Positions 6,711 through 8,267 of a DNA stretch of 8,267 nucleotides are shown one piece after another. How positions within the stretch are numbered: the stretch's first letter is position 1; each line of letters opens with the position of its first letter. The stretch is taken from assembly GCA_007123395.1 (NCBI GenBank), contig SKLD01000385.1:1-8267 (forward strand), written 5' to 3'. The stretch is from Opitutales bacterium (GTDB lineage: Bacteria; Verrucomicrobiota; Verrucomicrobiia; Opitutales; Oceanipulchritudinaceae). A program made the position numbers and the translations under genes. Below the pieces are notes generated by a model. That model worked only from the letters and a program-made list of their open reading frames with translations, was not told the DNA's origin and made no database searches.

Positions 6711-6743
6711 AGAGTGGAAGCGGCGTCCCGCCGCTTTCTCTTT
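6711..6743 (+). terminator. GC-rich hairpin, probable intrinsic terminator after the nitroreductase gene
   Basis: About 60 bp past the nitroreductase stop, GGAAGCGGCG (6716-6725) pairs with CGCCGCTTTC (6729-6738) across a TCC loop, a ten-pair stem with one G-T pair. It continues outward past one T-T mismatch with AGAG against CTTT. The 3' side is T-rich (TTTCTCTTTAG), which fits rho-independent termination on the plus strand. Since it lies between convergent genes it may also serve gcvT, although the minus-strand side has a poorer T tract. The core AGCGGCGTCCCGCCGCT could also be one copy of a dispersed palindromic repeat. The remainder of 6651-6844 holds no gene. Confidence 0.6.
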
Positions 6744-6844
6744 AGTTCGGTCGTTTGTCGTTGTCGTTTTTATTACGGGAATATTTGTAACTGTGAGCGA
6801 GGATCTGGTGCATGCCTATGTATTGTTTCGGGTTGCGGAAACGA

Positions 6845-7936
6845 TCAGCCCGCTTTGTGCAGGGGAGGCTTGGCGCGGCGGAGGGGCAGGCGTTTTCCGC
6901 GGATGTTAACCTCGAGGGCGGCATCTGCCGCCGCGGATTCCACAAGGGCCGACCCGATGGGCTTTTGCAGAATCGGCGAAAGCGTGCCGGAGACGACTTG
7001 GCCGACCCGTTTGTCCCCGGAAAAGACATCCGCGCCTTCGCGGGCGATGCGTCGATCATCGAGAATAAAGTGGATGATGCGGCGTGACGGGCCGCGCTCT
7101 TTCACTTTCGCCAGAGCGTCGCGGCCGATGAAATGCACCGCTTTCTTCAATTTTACAAAGAAGCCAAGTCCGGCTTCGAACGGATTGATATGCGCGCTGA
7201 TCTCGTGCCCGTAAAGGGGTAGGCCGGCTTCAAGGCGCAGGCTGTCGCGCGCGCCGAGTCCCGCTGGCTTCAGTCCATGGCGCTCTCCGCCAGTGAGCAG
7301 CATCCTGGCGATGTTCTGCGCCTTGGCGGCGGGCACGTAGAACTCGAAGCCGTCTTCGCCCGTGTAACCTGTGCGGCTCACGAGAGCGGGCATGCTCGCG
7401 ATCTGCGCGTCCAAGCAGTCGAATCGGCGAATGTCGGCCACGGAGTGATTGAGCAGCGGTTGCAGAATTTCCGCGGCCTTTGGCCCCTGCAGGGCAAGGA
7501 GCGCATACTCCCGTGAGAGATCTTCCACGGTGCAGTCAAAGCCGACGGCGTGGCCATACATCCACTCAAGATCTTTCTCCGTGTTCGATGCGTTCAGGCA
7601 GACGAGGTAGCGTTCCGGTGCGAGACACGAAACGATGACGTCGTCCACCACACCCCCGTCGTCGTAGCACATCAGCGCGTAGAGGGCGCGCCCGGAGACA
7701 AGTTTGGAGACGTTGTTGGTCAGAATGCGGTCGAGGAAGGCGGCGGCTTCCGGACCACGCACTTCCGCCTCGCCCATGTGGCTTACGTCGAAGAGGCCCG
7801 CCGCTTCGCGCACGGCGCGGTGCTCTTCCAGAATCCCCGTGTATTGCACGGGCATGGACCACCCGGCAAACGGCACCATGCGCGCGCCGTTTGCCTCATG
7901 GAAAGCGTGGAGCGGTGTTTTCAGCAATTCGTCCAT
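6845..7936 (-). CDS. gcvT: Aminomethyltransferase (glycine cleavage system T protein)
   Basis: GcvT takes the aminomethyl group from the lipoyl arm of GcvH, releases ammonia and passes the one-carbon unit to tetrahydrofolate as methylene-THF. The 363-residue length equals the family norm. Landmarks are K-T-P-L and M-V-P-F-A-G-W-S-M-P-V-Q-Y (20-32), L-F-D-V-S-H-M-G-E (48-56), G-G-V-V-D-D (94-99) with the catalytic Asp region, N-A-S-N-x-x-K-D (115-122), R-T-G-Y-T-G-E-D-G-F-E (188-198), A-R-D-S-L-R-L-E-A-G-L-P-L-Y-G (229-243) and the C-terminal P-I-G-S-A-L-V (326-332). The ATG at 7936 gives the usual family N-terminus; the 70 in-frame codons before it do not look like GcvT. A GGAGG lies only one base before this ATG, closer than normal. 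No gcvH or gcvP follows, since the next gene is convergent, so the other subunits must lie elsewhere or beyond the right edge. Confidence 0.96.
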   Translation of the reverse strand: MDELLKTPLHAFHEANGARMVPFAGWSMPVQYTGILEEHRAVREAAGLFDVSHMGEAEVRGPEAAAFLDRILTNNVSKLVSGRALYALMCYDDGGVVDDVIVSCLAPERYLVCLNASNTEKDLEWMYGHAVGFDCTVEDLSREYALLALQGPKAAEILQPLLNHSVADIRRFDCLDAQIASMPALVSRTGYTGEDGFEFYVPAAKAQNIARMLLTGGERHGLKPAGLGARDSLRLEAGLPLYGHEISAHINPFEAGLGFFVKLKKAVHFIGRDALAKVKERGPSRRIIHFILDDRRIAREGADVFSGDKRVGQVVSGTLSPILQKPIGSALVESAAADAALEVNIRGKRLPLRRAKPPLHKAG

Positions 7937-8267
7937 GCCTCCATGACGATCCCGTGCAGGCCCTGCGGCAACCTCTAAATCGCGCTGTTGTCCGGTCTTT
8001 GATAAGCCCGTAAGGCGGTTCTGATCGGCCGCGCAACAAAATCGCTTCCCGACCTCATCGGGAAAAAACCCGCCGACTCCGCCGCCGTTCCACGAGAAGA
8101 TGGTCCATTTTCTCCTCGTTGCCAAACAGACGCCTCTTGTCCACATAGCGTAGCATCCGTAAAAGTGGTATAAAGCCGCTTCCGCTTCCGATGCATTTGG
8201 CCTATTGGTCTAAGGGATCCCGTGCATGTCCCCCATCTCTTCGACCTCAAAGATGCAATTTTAAAAA
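7937..8267. other. Non-coding leader region upstream of gcvT, no gene recognised
   Basis: These 331 bases to the right edge contain two open frames on the minus strand (one in frame with gcvT), but neither translation resembles a known protein. Seen here are one hairpin (8046-8064), a short 2.5-copy CCGCTT repeat (8176-8190), and an 11-base direct repeat GATCCCGTGCA (7948-7958 and 8216-8226). I looked for a glycine riboswitch, which often precedes gcv genes, and did not find its conserved CCGAAGG core on either strand. A promoter for gcvT must lie here or further right, but no convincing pair was found. Confidence 0.45.
8046..8064 (-). other. Hairpin in the gcvT leader
   Basis: TTCCCGA and TCGGGAA form a perfect seven-pair stem with a five-base loop, about 110 bp upstream of the gcvT start. 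On the minus strand it is preceded by a T run and followed by GCGATTTTG, so it is a weak candidate for a terminator of an upstream minus-strand transcript or a structured 5' leader element. On the plus strand it is followed by A residues and cannot act as a terminator. Confidence 0.35.

Noticed and set aside
6751..6770. Three TCGTT(T)G-like units downstream of the hairpin
   Set aside because: Short, imperfect and T-rich; probably chance or part of the terminator tail, not a repeat array.
6657..7214. Plus-strand open frame of 185 codons after the nitroreductase gene
   Set aside because: Most of it is antisense to gcvT, and it has no motif and a non-canonical start.
7937..8146. 70-codon N-terminal extension in frame with gcvT
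   Set aside because: GcvT proteins begin at the M-D-E-L-L-K-T-P-L position, and the extension has no family resemblance or targeting signal.
7975..8250. Minus-strand open frame of 91 codons upstream of gcvT
   Set aside because: No similarity to a known family, Arg/Ser-rich, and a competing frame covers the same bases; not enough support for a gene.
1..8267. CRISPR arrays, tRNA genes, insertion sequences and prophage genes
   Set aside because: No regularly spaced repeats, no tRNA-like cloverleaf with a T-loop signature and no transposase or integrase translation were seen on either strand.

Overview
The window looks like a piece of a high-GC, sugar-degrading chromosome from the Verrucomicrobiota/Kiritimatiellota branch of the PVC bacteria. 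Three signs point there: a formylglycine-type sulfatase next to a family 88 glycoside hydrolase; a short C-terminal tail on that hydrolase (x-W ... D-M-x-x-W ... F-W-R-L-x-V) of the kind many secreted verrucomicrobial proteins carry; and a PEP-CTERM sorting signal (V-I-P-E-P, a hydrophobic stretch, then R-R-R). The lineage is inferred from protein style only, because there is no rRNA or other phylogenetic marker here.

Left part (1-4678), a carbohydrate locus. The 5' end of a sulfatase gene leaves the window on the minus strand (218 to 1). Divergent from it, across a 173-bp gap with several short palindromes, runs a tight three-gene plus-strand unit: an exported GH88 unsaturated glucuronyl hydrolase (392-2053), an ADP-ribosylglycohydrolase-fold enzyme (2058-3467, 4-bp gap), and a family 1 sugar-binding protein (3464-4678, ATGA overlap). 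The likely shared theme is breakdown of a sulfated, uronic-acid-containing polysaccharide: sulfate removal, cleavage of the unsaturated uronyl end, then further processing. The puzzling points are that the binding protein and the sulfatase have no signal peptide, no ABC permease is present, and the ADP-ribosylglycohydrolase homologue sits in a sugar operon where its substrate is unknown.

Middle part (4679-6650). A hemolysin III/PAQR-type seven-helix membrane protein is convergent with the sugar operon (5357 to 4692). It is followed by a roughly 600-bp stretch that holds only the C-terminal remnant of a PEP-CTERM protein (within 5595-5894). A SagB/ThcOx-type nitroreductase with an apparent signal peptide follows (5964-6650) and ends before a strong GC-rich hairpin that looks like a terminator (6711-6743).

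Right part (6845-8267). A complete glycine-cleavage aminomethyltransferase gene, gcvT, lies on the minus strand (7936 to 6845), convergent with the nitroreductase. The other glycine-cleavage genes are not in the window. Upstream of gcvT are about 330 bp with no recognisable gene and one clear hairpin; no glycine riboswitch signature was seen there.
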